A program made the translations under genes and the position numbers. A stretch of 64,000 bases of DNA from Sporomusa acidovorans (GTDB lineage Bacteria > Bacillota > Negativicutes > Sporomusales > Sporomusaceae): positions 1 to 64,000 of the forward strand of contig NZ_FNAM01000009.1 of the NCBI RefSeq assembly GCF_900101845.1. The letters run 5' to 3'. The notes beneath the pieces are model-generated. The model had not been told where the DNA came from, did no database searches, and worked only from the letters and a program-made list of their open reading frames with translations. The stretch's first letter is position 1. Each line of letters begins with the position of its first letter. Below, in pieces: positions 8,207-17,792 of the stretch.

Positions 8207-9346
8207 ATGGCTAATCAACGTATAGTTGCTCTAGATTATATCCGCGGTATTTCCATGCTCGGAGTGCTTGGCATTCATACAGGTGCCTATTCGCTCACAT
8301 ACCCGGCTGTCAATCCACATCTGTTCGCTTTATACGAAATCGTTACCCGCTTTAGCGTGCCGATATTTTTCTTTGTATCGGCTTTTGGCTTATTTATCAG
8401 CCAACCACTCAGCAGGGATTTCCACTACCCAACATTTTTAAACAGACGTTTTAAAACTGTGCTTTTACCCTATTTAGCCTGGTCCATTCTTTATATGCTG
8501 CATTATACCTGGATAAGCGGCGACACAAATCTCTGGCACCGGCCGCTGATTTACGAATACTTTTTATTTGGGTTAGCTTCCTATCAGTTATACTTTTTAG
8601 TGATTCTAATTTGGTTCTATGCACTCATGCCCCTCTGGCGACAACTTGTCCGCTTTATTCTCAAGGCTCCAACCGTAAACTTACTTGGCTTGTTATTGGT
8701 ACAAATTGCTTTTAACTATTACTCCAGTTATATCCTTAAAGCAACCTATGACAATTACTATCTAAATTTGGCAATCCAACACCGTATGAGTTATTTAGTC
8801 TTTCATTATTTGTTTATCTTCATTCTTGGTGCTGTTTGTGCAGAACGCTATTCTCAGTTCCTTAATTTTCTTAAGGAAAAGAACGGACGAATTACGATTT
8901 GTTTTTTTCTTACATTAATTGGAATGCTAATCCACTATTATTATCTTGTTTACCATAACCAGTACACATTAGAGGCAACCGCTAACACGGTTCATCAGCT
9001 AAGCCCCCTGGGTGTACTTTATACCGTGGCTTGCTGTTTATTCTGGTTTAAAATCTTCTCCGGTCCCCTTCCTGTTTACTTAACGGCACCGTTTAAGCTA
9101 TTAGGTAAGTATTCTTATCCAATTTATCTGATTCACCCCTTAGTTATGTATTATTTAATTATTGAACTTAACCAAATGGCCAAATCGTTAACACCGCTGA
9201 CAACAATTTGTTTTTACTTCGCAACCCTTGTTGTCAGTATTGGTTTAGCGTTTATGATTAATCAAATCGGCCAGCGGATTCCCTTATTGGGTTTACTGCT
9301 TAGCGGCTCATACGCCAACAAAAATAGGCTTCAGGGAAAAAGTTAA
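8207..9346 (+). CDS. Acyltransferase 3 family membrane protein (OafA/WecH-like)
   Basis: This protein of 379 residues has about ten transmembrane helices and the family's N-terminal signature: ALDYIRGISMLGVLGIH, with the conserved Arg and His. Such proteins O-acetylate or acylate surface polysaccharides using acyl-CoA. The start is taken at ATG 8207, 11 bases after AAGGAG; the ATG at 8198 is only two bases from it. It stands alone between divergent and convergent neighbours and ends at a strong terminator. The acceptor cannot be inferred. Confidence 0.85.
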   Translation: MANQRIVALDYIRGISMLGVLGIHTGAYSLTYPAVNPHLFALYEIVTRFSVPIFFFVSAFGLFISQPLSRDFHYPTFLNRRFKTVLLPYLAWSILYMLHYTWISGDTNLWHRPLIYEYFLFGLASYQLYFLVILIWFYALMPLWRQLVRFILKAPTVNLLGLLLVQIAFNYYSSYILKATYDNYYLNLAIQHRMSYLVFHYLFIFILGAVCAERYSQFLNFLKEKNGRITICFFLTLIGMLIHYYYLVYHNQYTLEATANTVHQLSPLGVLYTVACCLFWFKIFSGPLPVYLTAPFKLLGKYSYPIYLIHPLVMYYLIIELNQMAKSLTPLTTICFYFATLVVSIGLAFMINQIGQRIPLLGLLLSGSYANKNRLQGKS

Positions 9347-9362
9347 TTTTATGCAACCAACT

Positions 9363-9390
9363 AAGGCGGACGATTAGTCCGCCTTTTTGC
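9363..9390. terminator. Bidirectional intrinsic terminator
   Basis: AAGGCGGAC (9363-9371) pairs with GTCCGCCTT (9377-9385), loop GATTA, followed by TTT. It separates the acyltransferase gene from the convergent gene ending at 9391. Confidence 0.9.
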
Positions 9391-10770
9391 TTAAGATAAA
9401 TAACCTATTTTTTTTAAGTGTTCGCGCTCCGCAGTGCTGATAACATTTTCAGCATTAAACTCACTTTCTTCGCCTGGCAGACGCTTATGACGGCGTTTTA
9501 TCCGTACACAATACAAGAATAACAATTGACAAAATCGTTTGATCGATTTATGCTGCCCAGCATTGGACTGACAGCTGGCCCATTCCTGATAAATTTGCTC
9601 AATAATATCGGCTGCCGTTGCGGTAAAGTTTTGCCGTGAAACAAACTCGACCAATTGCAGGCATTCACGGATCAGTATATAAAGCGCCTTTTGGCGAAAT
9701 AAATCATTCATAGGTCCGGAATTCAGTTCAGCTACTAGCAGGCGGCGACCTGTCTCCAACAACGGGTAAACTACCGGAAAACTCTCCGCCAGGGTTCGCT
9801 GCGTTACAGCCAGCCGTGACGCCTGCATGGCACCGCCGAGCGATTGCCGCCAAACATTAATATTTCTAGCCTGCACTGCCAAATCAAGACTGAACATAGC
9901 TATCTGCCCATTTAGCTGACTAAAGGGATTGAGACTATCCATACTGGCTAAATGAATACATTCCGCAACAATATTTTCTAATGCCTTGGCTGACAACATC
10001 TTTTTGTCAGCCAATTGTTTAACATATTGTGTTATTATTGCAAACATAGCGACATTACCGGTCTTTACTACCTGATGCAGCCAGGCAGATATTATCCCTG
10101 CCACTTGTTCATGGATTGATCCGTCTGTCGTTTCCGTTGCCAGCCAGCCTGCCAAATTCGCCTGGATTTCCCGAATAAGTCCGTCGTCCTTCCGGCGTAA
10201 AGCAATTAACCCTATGAGTCGTATGGCCCTGATAAAAGCCATATGCACGGTTTCATCCTTTAGAATTCCCGTATTGGTAAAGATAACCTCGACCGCACGT
10301 GCCGCCAAAAAGTTCTTTCGCTGTTTTAAACTTACTACGGCAATTAAGCCAAGCTGTTCGATGGCCGCCGGCAATTCTGCCGCAGTCATATTTTTTAGCA
10401 GAGGCCGAAAGGCATCGATAGCGTGACCGGCAGCATCTAGCTGGTTAGAGCGCAAAGCCAAATAAATAGACGCAGTTAACCGTACCGGTTCACCAACCCG
10501 TGCTAGACCATGGCCTAGCGCCAGTTTCAATAAATCAAGGGCCTGGTAAGCATCAGCGGATTTTCCGGTAGTTATACTGGTATTTAAAATTTTATAAAGC
10601 TGACGCATAATCGGTTTGCCAGCCGTCCTATTCACCTTGGGTTTAGTAGATAGTCCCCGCAAATAGGACTCAATATGCCTAAAGCGCCAGTCAAGCCGCC
10701 TGGTGTAGAACCACCAGGCGGCTATACATATTGCCACTGCCGCAACCGACATTAATAACCACACTGCCAT
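9391..10770 (-). CDS. Membrane-anchored helical protein of unknown function
   Basis: This protein of 459 residues has one N-terminal transmembrane helix (about 1-22), a basic stop-transfer segment FYTRRLDWRFRH, and then a long Ala/Leu-rich, purely helical body that resembles TPR-like or HEAT-like repeats without a clear motif. GGGAGA precedes the ATG. It starts 12 bases after pyk and is probably the last gene of the operon 12766-9391. It could be an inner-membrane scaffold. I do not recognise any catalytic motif. Confidence 0.75.
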   Translation of the reverse strand: MAVWLLMSVAAVAICIAAWWFYTRRLDWRFRHIESYLRGLSTKPKVNRTAGKPIMRQLYKILNTSITTGKSADAYQALDLLKLALGHGLARVGEPVRLTASIYLALRSNQLDAAGHAIDAFRPLLKNMTAAELPAAIEQLGLIAVVSLKQRKNFLAARAVEVIFTNTGILKDETVHMAFIRAIRLIGLIALRRKDDGLIREIQANLAGWLATETTDGSIHEQVAGIISAWLHQVVKTGNVAMFAIITQYVKQLADKKMLSAKALENIVAECIHLASMDSLNPFSQLNGQIAMFSLDLAVQARNINVWRQSLGGAMQASRLAVTQRTLAESFPVVYPLLETGRRLLVAELNSGPMNDLFRQKALYILIRECLQLVEFVSRQNFTATAADIIEQIYQEWASCQSNAGQHKSIKRFCQLLFLYCVRIKRRHKRLPGEESEFNAENVISTAEREHLKKIGYLS

Positions 10771-10782
10771 AAGGGTATCTCC

Positions 10783-12537
10783 CTATCTAGCGTTAATTTC
10801 TCCCTGATATACTATACCTCTGGAAGCATCTACAGTAACTACCGTCCCATCCTGGAGACGGTCTGTTGCACCTTCAACGCCAACAAGTACCGGCATGCCA
10901 AAACTTACCCCTACGATAGCTGCATGGGAGGTCAGTCCACCCTCTTCAGCAATAATAGCGGCTGCCTGAGCGGCATAAGGAGCAATTTCCTCATCAACAC
11001 TATTGACAACTAAGATATCTCCCTGCCGAAACTTAGTTTTTAGTTCCTTAAGAGAAGTAGCCACAACGATTTGACCAGTAACCGCTTTTTGGCCAATCCC
11101 TGTGCCACGCAACAGAATATTGCCAACAACATGAACCCTGATCATATTCGTTGTTCCTGACAACCCAGCCGGTACACCTGCCGTAACTACCACTAAATCA
11201 CCGTCTTTAACAACCCCGGCCTGCAGCGAAGCGGCTACCGCACTTTGCACCATTTCATCAGTATTATTGAAACTAGGTCCTAAAATGGGATAAACACCCC
11301 ATAACAGCAGCATCCGCCGCACTGTTTTTGCGCTGGGCGTAACAGCCACAATGGTAGACTGCGGACGATATTTGGATACCATGCGTGCAGTATAACCCGA
11401 CTGTGTGGAAGTCACAATAGCGGCAGCCCCTAATTCATGAGATATTTGGGCAGTAGCATGGCTGATCGCATCGGTCGTAGTACGCTGCAGTTGAATACCT
11501 TTCCCCACTAAAATATCCCTATGATGCAAGGAGGTTTCTGTACGGACGGCAATCCTTGCCATAGTCTGTACGGCCTCCAAAGGATACTGTCCTGATGCCG
11601 TTTCTCCGCTAAGCATAATTGCGTCAGATCCATCGAAAATGGCATTGGCAATATCGCTGGCCTCCGCCCTCGTAGGCCGGGGATTTGCCACCATGGACTC
11701 GAGCATTTGCGTGGCTGTAATAACCGGTTTGCCTGCCTTATTGCATTTTTGTATCAGCATCTTCTGCACCAACGGTACTTCTTCGGCCGGAATCTCTACA
11801 CCCAGATCGCCTCTGGCCACCATTATTCCATCTGATACCTTGATGATTTCATCAATATTTTTTACACCCTCGGCATTTTCAATCTTAGGAATAATATCCA
11901 TCGAATAATTGCCATCTTCAAGGATCTTGCGAATCGCTAACACGTCAGCTGCCCGCTGAACAAAAGAAGCAGCAATGAAATCCATGTGATTTTCAATTCC
12001 AAATTTAACATCCGCAATATCCTGCTTTGAAAGCGGCGGTAAATTAACAGCAACTCCGGGGGCGGCAACCCGCTTGCGGTCACCGATTTGGCCACTGTTG
12101 TTTACGGTAGTAATAATTTCATCGCCTTCCACGGCATCTATATGAAGGCTTACCAAGCCATCAGAGATTAGAATAGTTTGACCCGGAGCAACCTCCTGTG
12201 GCAAAAGTTTGTGATTAACGGAAGCGATTTCCTTGGTACCGACTATATCTCGACCTGTCAGTACAAACTTCTGGCCTTTCTCCAGCTTGACCTTGCCTTC
12301 TGCAAACAGCCCTAAGCGCATTTCCGGGCCTTTCGTATCCAGCATAAGAGCAATCGGTTTTTTTACATTGTTGGCAGCCTCGCGTACCCGGACAATTCTT
12401 TTTGCATGTTCTTCATGCGAGCCATGGGAAAAATTAAAACGTGCAACGTTCATGCCGGCTTCCATCATGGACTCTAAAACACCTGGTTTATCTGTACTAG
12501 GACCTACAGTACAAACAATTTTGGTTTTTTTTAGCAA
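10783..12537 (-). CDS. pyk: Pyruvate kinase with C-terminal PEP-utiliser domain
   Basis: This is a 584-residue pyruvate kinase that converts PEP and ADP to pyruvate and ATP at the end of glycolysis. Visible motifs are KIVCTVGPST at the N-terminus, NFSHGSHEEH, the catalytic KIENAEG, GDLGVEIP and ITATQMLESM. The extra C-terminal domain with TSHAAIVG (His538) is the phosphohistidine-like PEP-utiliser domain common in Bacillus-type pyruvate kinases. The start is a TTG at 12537 with AAGGAG eight bases upstream. It is preceded by the DUF2007-like gene and followed by the membrane protein gene. Confidence 0.97.
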   Translation of the reverse strand: MLKKTKIVCTVGPSTDKPGVLESMMEAGMNVARFNFSHGSHEEHAKRIVRVREAANNVKKPIALMLDTKGPEMRLGLFAEGKVKLEKGQKFVLTGRDIVGTKEIASVNHKLLPQEVAPGQTILISDGLVSLHIDAVEGDEIITTVNNSGQIGDRKRVAAPGVAVNLPPLSKQDIADVKFGIENHMDFIAASFVQRAADVLAIRKILEDGNYSMDIIPKIENAEGVKNIDEIIKVSDGIMVARGDLGVEIPAEEVPLVQKMLIQKCNKAGKPVITATQMLESMVANPRPTRAEASDIANAIFDGSDAIMLSGETASGQYPLEAVQTMARIAVRTETSLHHRDILVGKGIQLQRTTTDAISHATAQISHELGAAAIVTSTQSGYTARMVSKYRPQSTIVAVTPSAKTVRRMLLLWGVYPILGPSFNNTDEMVQSAVAASLQAGVVKDGDLVVVTAGVPAGLSGTTNMIRVHVVGNILLRGTGIGQKAVTGQIVVATSLKELKTKFRQGDILVVNSVDEEIAPYAAQAAAIIAEEGGLTSHAAIVGVSFGMPVLVGVEGATDRLQDGTVVTVDASRGIVYQGEINAR

Positions 12538-12565
12538 CTATATCACTCCTTCATTTCTACTATGA

Positions 12566-12766
12566 TTACCGTATTACGTGTTGACATAGGATAGCATTTG
12601 CTTCATTGGCTTCCGATTCCAAAACCAAAATTTCATACAAGCCATCTCCAAAGGCCGAAACCACACCCGCTGGGCGTATATTGGCAAGCACCCCTTCTTT
12701 ACACAGTACATCTTTATACATTTCCGCCTGTGCCCGATTAGAAGCTATATATACTACGGTCCACAT
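12566..12766 (-). CDS. DUF2007-like small protein
   Basis: This 66-residue protein (WTVVYIASNRAQAEMYKDVL...) has the alpha/beta pattern of DUF2007-type putative signal-transducing proteins. AGGAGG sits seven bases before the ATG. It lies 28 bases upstream of pyk and seems to be the first gene of that operon. Function is unknown; a regulatory link with pyk is only suggested by position. Confidence 0.8.
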   Translation of the reverse strand: MWTVVYIASNRAQAEMYKDVLCKEGVLANIRPAGVVSAFGDGLYEILVLESEANEANAILCQHVIR

Positions 12767-13083
12767 AAAGTATCCTCCTATTAGCTTCTTTTACTAATAA
12801 CTACCTCAAGAACTAGCCATGAGTTTATTATTATAACTCTGTTCTCCAAAATCGACTGTATTCCTGCTAAAAAAAATGGTTTTTTCTGACAAGCCCTTGC
12901 AACCTATAATTCATCAAAATGCCTGCTTAGGTCCGGGTGTTACCAGTGCTTACTTCTTTCTCCCCTATTTGAAAAACTTGTCTAGATATAATTCACCATC
13001 TATATGATTTTTCCTTTTATTATAGAATGAGTATATCTAAAGAAAAATAGCCCGAATAAAGTCCCGGCTATCATAAATATTAA
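12767..13083. other. Intergenic region, 317 bp
   Basis: The region is AT-rich, with no ORF that has a ribosome site. It must contain the promoter of the DUF2007-pyk operon, but I cannot point to a convincing -35/-10 pair. At 13044-13075 an ATAGCC...GGCTAT hairpin followed on the minus strand by TTTTTC is a likely terminator for the amidohydrolase gene. Confidence 0.5.
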
Positions 13084-14253
13084 TTAGTTCAATAAATTCA
13101 ACGCGGAAACTGCCATGATCTCTACCGCATAGCTAAACCCGCTTTCATCCATATCAAATTTAGGATGGTGATGCGGATAGACGATTCCCTTTTCCTTATT
13201 GCCAACACCAATGCACATAAAGCAACCCGGTACCTTTTGCTGATAATAGGCAAAATCTTCGCCAACCATAACCGGTTTCATCTCGATGACGGCATCCTTG
13301 CCAAGCACGTCTTCAGCGGATTGAGCAACAACCTTTGCCACCTCGGGATTATTAATAACAGGCGGGAAGCCATAAACGCTTTCCAGACTATAAGTAGCGC
13401 CTGCAGCTGCGCAAATACCGCGGCAAATTCTATCAATGCAAGCAAAGATGGTTTCACGAGTGTTTTGCGAAAATGACCGGACCGTTCCCTGTAGGGTCGC
13501 GCTGTCAGGTATAACATTAAAGGCGTCGCCGGCTTTAAAAACTCCGACAGATAGTACAGCCAACTCATTGGCAGCCACATTATTGCCGGTAATGGTCTTT
13601 AACGCCAGCACAATTTGGGCGCCGACAGACAAAGGATCTATCGTTTGATGCGGCATAGAGCCATGGCCGCCTGAGCCCTTAACCGTAATGGTGAATTTGT
13701 CGGGTGAAGCCATCAATGGCCCATAGGTTAAACCCATAGTACCGACTTGCAGCGGCTGCCACAAATGCGTGCCAATCACCGCATCCACACCATCCACCGC
13801 ACCAGCGGCAATCATCGCCAGCGCGCCGCCGGGAAGTTTCTCTTCACTTGGTTGAAACAGCAATCTGATTGTACCTGTCAGTTCTCCCTTAATTGCGCTA
13901 AATACTTTGGCAATGCCTAGCAGCACAGCCGTATGGCCGTCATGACCACAGGCATGACAACAGCCGGCGTTTTGTGAGCGGTACGGCTTATCAATTTCAT
14001 CTTGAATAGGCAAAGCATCAATATCGGCACGGATGGCAACTGTTTTGCCCGCTTGGCCACCGATAATGTCAACGATAACCCCTGTACCGGCGACTGAGCG
14101 GGGGCTTAGCCCCATAGCGATAAGCTCAGCGATAATTTTTTTCTGAGTTTCAACTTCTTCCCCGCCGGTCTCTGGAAAGGTGCGAAAATGCCGCCGCAGA
14201 GTAATGACAAAATCGTTCCCGTCTTTTACCAATTGATGAATACGCTTGTTCAT
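13084..14253 (-). CDS. M20-family amidohydrolase (hippurate/N-acyl amino acid hydrolase type)
   Basis: This protein of 389 residues has M20D metal-binding motifs: HACGHDGHTA near residue 100, the EE-type catalytic pair in QPSEEKLPGG, and a C-terminal GEDFAYYQQKVPG. The dimerisation domain with GSGGHGSMPH is also present. Such cytoplasmic metalloenzymes release amino acids from N-acyl or similar amides. AAAGGAC precedes the ATG. It is a single-gene unit. The exact substrate cannot be told from sequence. Confidence 0.92.
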   Translation of the reverse strand: MNKRIHQLVKDGNDFVITLRRHFRTFPETGGEEVETQKKIIAELIAMGLSPRSVAGTGVIVDIIGGQAGKTVAIRADIDALPIQDEIDKPYRSQNAGCCHACGHDGHTAVLLGIAKVFSAIKGELTGTIRLLFQPSEEKLPGGALAMIAAGAVDGVDAVIGTHLWQPLQVGTMGLTYGPLMASPDKFTITVKGSGGHGSMPHQTIDPLSVGAQIVLALKTITGNNVAANELAVLSVGVFKAGDAFNVIPDSATLQGTVRSFSQNTRETIFACIDRICRGICAAAGATYSLESVYGFPPVINNPEVAKVVAQSAEDVLGKDAVIEMKPVMVGEDFAYYQQKVPGCFMCIGVGNKEKGIVYPHHHPKFDMDESGFSYAVEIMAVSALNLLN

Positions 14254-14367
14254 ATGTGTTGTCCTTTCCTATTCGTAATAGCAAATTGCTCATATTGTTG
14301 TTTTCCTTACACACATAATATAGAAAATCCTGCTTGTTCTTCTTTAAAACTTCAACATGTTGAAAAA

Positions 14368-14404
14368 AAAAACAAAGGCCAGACCTGTGCAAGGTCCACC
14401 CTTT
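14368..14404 (-). terminator. Intrinsic terminator
   Basis: On the minus strand AAAGG...CCTTT encloses GACC...GGTC and is followed by a long U-run. It is placed just after the small secreted protein gene ending at 14415. Confidence 0.7.
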
Positions 14405-14414
14405 TTCAATAAAA

Positions 14415-14609
14415 CTACCAATAATATATCACTTTATTTCTCTCATATGTAATATAACCATAACGAAGTTTTTCCACCCTCTGGGCATCGGCTTTCATTT
14501 GTATCAAGTTCGTCTCCTGGCCATTACCATTAGCCGCCCCAACCGAAGAAATCATCATCATCATGAAAACAAGTATGGAAAAAAAGGTAACAAGTATCTT
14601 CTTTTTCAT
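14415..14609 (-). CDS. Small secreted hypothetical protein
   Basis: This 64-residue protein begins with a clear signal peptide: MKKK, a hydrophobic core rich in Met and Phe, and a likely cleavage after VGAA. The mature part is about 40 residues, ends in VIYYW and has no Cys. AAAGGCTGG precedes the ATG. It is followed by a terminator. I do not recognise a family; a real gene is likely because of the signal peptide and terminator. Confidence 0.55.
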   Translation of the reverse strand: MKKKILVTFFSILVFMMMMISSVGAANGNGQETNLIQMKADAQRVEKLRYGYITYERNKVIYYW

Positions 14610-14688
14610 ATCTACCAGCCTTTCGTACTACTACTGGTAATATTCGCGCCCTTTTGGTTAGTTCCTGCAACTACCGGCCAGGCTGCTT

Positions 14689-16044
14689 TTAAGAATTATT
14701 TTCCAGCAATTTAGGAGACAACTTCCGTAATTCCAACCATAAATATGCCGCCGTCAGAATAGACGAAACAACATCAGAAACCGGCATGGCCAGCCAAACT
14801 CCGTCTAATCCAAATATACGGGGCAGTATGATAATTGCCGGTATCAAAATAATAACTTGGCGGGACATGCTAAGAAAAATCGCATACCCGGCCTTGCCGG
14901 CAGCCTGAAAATAATTGGCGCCAATAATTTGAAAACCAACAATAGGCAGCACTAAGGTAAATATTTTAAGTCCATTCGCCCCCATAGCAATAAGGTCGGT
15001 GTTGTCATTAAACAGGCGAATAATTTGCGTGGAAAAGAGTTGTGTTATGGCAAAGCCAATAATGGAAACTACGGTGGCCGCATATATTCCCAGTTTCATA
15101 ACTTCTTTTACGCGATCATAATTTTTAGCGCCATAGTTATAGCCAAGTATTGGCTGAACCCCTTGACTAATGCCAAATATCGGCATCAATATCAACATCC
15201 CTACCCGGTTAATTACGCCAATTGCTGCGACTCCCAGTTCTCCTCCATAGCGGAGCAGGCTGAAATTAAATAGCACGGTTACAGTGCTGGCAGCAATTTG
15301 CATTAAAAATGGCGACAAACCAATTTTACAAATATCGTAAACAATATTTTTATCAAGGCGCAAATTCGAATAGCGAAGCTTAAGAACACCCTGATCGCCG
15401 GCAAGATAGCGAAGTACCCATGCCGCCGCGACTGCCTGTGCCGCAACGGTAGCTAACGCTGATCCTGCTATTCCCAGTTTAAACCCAAAAATAAACAACG
15501 GGTTTAAGATAAAATTCAAAAACGCTGCAATCAACATCGTTGCCATTGCCACTCTGGGATTGCCTTCAGCCCGGATAATGTTATTAAGCCCAAAGCCAAT
15601 ATGCATAAAAATGCTGCCTAAAAGTATGATTCTGGTAAATTCGCGGGCATAGGGCAGTACATGCGGTTCAGCCCCCAATAATACCAATAGCTCATCCAAA
15701 AAAACAAGGGCTAACACTGAAGTCGCTAAAACAGCTACAATCATTAAACTAAATGCATTTCCAAGTATAACCTCAGCTTCGCCGCGGTTTTGCTCACCTA
15801 AACGAATTGATACCAGTGTGGAAGCGCCAATGCCAATCAGCATACCGATCGCCATTAAAATAATCATAATGGGAAAAGCGATCGTTACGGCAGTAAGGCC
15901 GATATCACCAACCCCGTTGCCGACAAAAATACTGTCTACAACATTATATAAAGCATTGACTACCATCCCGACAATGGCAGGTAAAGAAAACTCCCATAAA
16001 AGCTTGCTGATCTTTTCTTGCCCTAAAGCTTCGGATTGATCCAT
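14689..16044 (-). CDS. MATE-family efflux transporter
   Basis: This 451-residue protein has about 12 transmembrane helices in two similar halves, with the MATE features of an N-terminal LWEFSLPAIVGMVVNALYNVVDSIFVG-like stretch (residues about 16-43) and an internal QGVQPILGYNYGA. MATE proteins export cationic drugs or metabolites using Na+ or H+ gradients. GAGGAAAG precedes the ATG. There is no regulator gene next to it. The substrate is unknown. Confidence 0.92.
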   Translation of the reverse strand: MDQSEALGQEKISKLLWEFSLPAIVGMVVNALYNVVDSIFVGNGVGDIGLTAVTIAFPIMIILMAIGMLIGIGASTLVSIRLGEQNRGEAEVILGNAFSLMIVAVLATSVLALVFLDELLVLLGAEPHVLPYAREFTRIILLGSIFMHIGFGLNNIIRAEGNPRVAMATMLIAAFLNFILNPLFIFGFKLGIAGSALATVAAQAVAAAWVLRYLAGDQGVLKLRYSNLRLDKNIVYDICKIGLSPFLMQIAASTVTVLFNFSLLRYGGELGVAAIGVINRVGMLILMPIFGISQGVQPILGYNYGAKNYDRVKEVMKLGIYAATVVSIIGFAITQLFSTQIIRLFNDNTDLIAMGANGLKIFTLVLPIVGFQIIGANYFQAAGKAGYAIFLSMSRQVIILIPAIIILPRIFGLDGVWLAMPVSDVVSSILTAAYLWLELRKLSPKLLENNS

Positions 16045-16191
16045 ACACTTTCCTCCACAAATTCTAATGATAATTTATACTATGCGATTGTGTCGTATTG
16101 CAGCTAATGACATCATGCAAATTGTTCATTCTATATTATAACCTTTTTGGGCTGGTTTTGCCTAAAGCCATAACAAAATGCGAAAGAAAAT

Positions 16192-16268
16192 GAGATTGCC
16201 ATGAACATCCCCCGCCTGGCAATGATTTGTTTTACTCCAACAGGCGGAAAATGCAGCACAGCAATCTC
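16192..16268. repeat. Nested inverted repeat in intergenic region
   Basis: Outer arms GAGATTGC (16192-16199) and GCAATCTC (16261-16268) enclose inner arms CCGCCTG (16212-16218) and CAGGCGG (16241-16247). An alternative arm pair ATTGCCA/TGGCAAT lies at 16195-16201 and 16217-16223. It is followed on the plus strand by TTCTTGCTTTTT. It may act as the terminator of the dehydrogenase gene ending at 16318 or be a small mobile-type repeat. The rest of 16045-16317 shows nothing else. Confidence 0.6.
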
Positions 16269-16317
16269 GTTCTTGCTTTTTCTCTATCGCCTTCCAGACT
16301 ACTGAAAAGAACACTTA

Positions 16318-17292
16318 TTAGCGATAATTTACTTCCGTATTCACACAGGTGACCAACGATTTGCCCGCTAGGCCAAGTAAAAGGTTATTGGCTGCTAGCA
16401 TCGCCATCTTGTTACGGGTTTCTATCGTGGCACTGCCAATATGCGGAACAACAAGAATATTGGGCAATGTAAGCAGCGGATGATCTGCCGGCAATGGTTC
16501 CGGATCTGTAACATCAAGCGCCGCGTAGGCGATCTCGTTATTAACCAAAGCCGTATATAAGGCCTGTGAATCGACAACCGGACCTCTGGCTGCATTAATC
16601 AAATAAGCTGTCGGTTTCATTTGCGCAAACTCTTCTGCCCCGAACAGGCCTCTACTTTCGGGGGTCAATGGCGTCAATACAATAATAAAATCAGCTTCTG
16701 CTAAAAGTTCCGAAAAAGTGCGATACTCGACTTTTAGCTGTTCCTGATCAGTTCGCGGCCGGCGGTTATAATAAATCACCTTCATCCCGCTGACCTGCGC
16801 TCTTTTGGCAACCGCCGCTCCAATCGCACCCATACCGACAATACCAAGCGTCTTATTATATAAATCTATACCTAATGGGAAATGCACTCCTGGCCGCCAC
16901 TTTCCGTCCCGTACCCAGGCCCAGCTTTCATGAATGCGCCTGGCCGCGGTCATAAGCAGCCCAAAGGCCAAGTCCGCCGTGGTCTCATTCAGTACGCCGG
17001 GGGTATTGCCAAATGGAATTTGCCTGCTGGTACAAGCCTTAATATCTATATTATCATAGCCAACTGCCGGCTGGACAATAACCTTTAAACCTGGCGCTGC
17101 AGCCAACAGCGTATCATTTACTTTAATGTTTCCGGTGACAAACAATCCCTCTGCTTGTTGTAACCATGGTATTAAATCCGCTAGCTGCGGCGGCGTAGTC
17201 TCCTGCCACTGATAAATTTCACACTGTTGCTTAATTGCCGCCAGCGCTGAAGGCAAAACCTGTCCTGTAATGACTACTTTATGCTTATTCAT
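16318..17292 (-). CDS. D-2-hydroxyacid dehydrogenase (glycerate/glyoxylate reductase type)
   Basis: This 324-residue NAD(P)-dependent oxidoreductase has the Rossmann motif GIVGMGAIG in the middle and the catalytic Arg (INAARGPVVD), Glu (TDPEPLP) and His (VPHIGSAT) of the D-isomer-specific family. It reduces 2-keto acids such as glyoxylate or hydroxypyruvate. AGGTGGGA precedes the ATG. The gene stands alone. Substrate preference between glycerate, glyoxylate and other keto acids cannot be resolved here. Confidence 0.92.
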   Translation of the reverse strand: MNKHKVVITGQVLPSALAAIKQQCEIYQWQETTPPQLADLIPWLQQAEGLFVTGNIKVNDTLLAAAPGLKVIVQPAVGYDNIDIKACTSRQIPFGNTPGVLNETTADLAFGLLMTAARRIHESWAWVRDGKWRPGVHFPLGIDLYNKTLGIVGMGAIGAAVAKRAQVSGMKVIYYNRRPRTDQEQLKVEYRTFSELLAEADFIIVLTPLTPESRGLFGAEEFAQMKPTAYLINAARGPVVDSQALYTALVNNEIAYAALDVTDPEPLPADHPLLTLPNILVVPHIGSATIETRNKMAMLAANNLLLGLAGKSLVTCVNTEVNYR

Positions 17293-17398
17293 ATCTATCC
17301 CACCTACCTTTTACTAGGTAATTCGCCGTCTTTTCCTTTCCACCTTCTCTACGAATTGCAGTTTTCTGGATTAAATGCAAGAATTTGTTATAAAGCCA

Positions 17399-17431
17399 AA
17401 ACCCCTTCGCGTGATGTGAAGGGGTTTTACT
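17399..17431 (-). terminator. Intrinsic terminator after the UPF0180 gene
   Basis: AAACCCCTTC and GAAGGGGTTT form a strong stem just after the minus-strand stop at 17434, with a following U-run. Confidence 0.85.
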
Positions 17432-17433
17432 TG

Positions 17434-17667
17434 CTATTGAAGAGATTCTATTCGCGAAACTACCTGCTCCGGTGTCATACCGGCCGCATCAATAACCGGC
17501 GCTTTCGTAACTGTGTTTTGTATATCCATTAGGTTGTTATCCATGCCCATAACGACACAGGCCATTACGTTTTCCGCGTTTTTAGGACTAACTACGGTGT
17601 AGCCTCTTTTTTCTAAAGCCTGTTTAATTGATGATAAATTATCTTCAACAGCCACTTTTTTTGCCAC
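17434..17667 (-). CDS. UPF0180 (YkuS-like) family protein
   Basis: This protein of 77 residues resembles B. subtilis YkuS: an early VEDNLSSIKQALEKRGY, a CVVMG segment, and the conserved NTVTKAPVIDA(A)GMT region. Function is unknown. The start is taken at a GTG (17667) with an AGGAAGGGGGGTG ribosome site. An upstream ATG at 17718 would add 17 residues without a site. It is downstream of pheA by 125 bases. Confidence 0.85.
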   Translation of the reverse strand: MAKKVAVEDNLSSIKQALEKRGYTVVSPKNAENVMACVVMGMDNNLMDIQNTVTKAPVIDAAGMTPEQVVSRIESLQ

Positions 17668-17792
17668 AAAGAACACCCCCCTTCCTACTTTATTATGGCC
17701 CAAAGATAAATTCTCCATTACTTGAACTGAAAGCTGATAGCAGCCGCTTTGACTGATTGCGTGATATGACCGCGGGAAATAATAAGTTCTTT

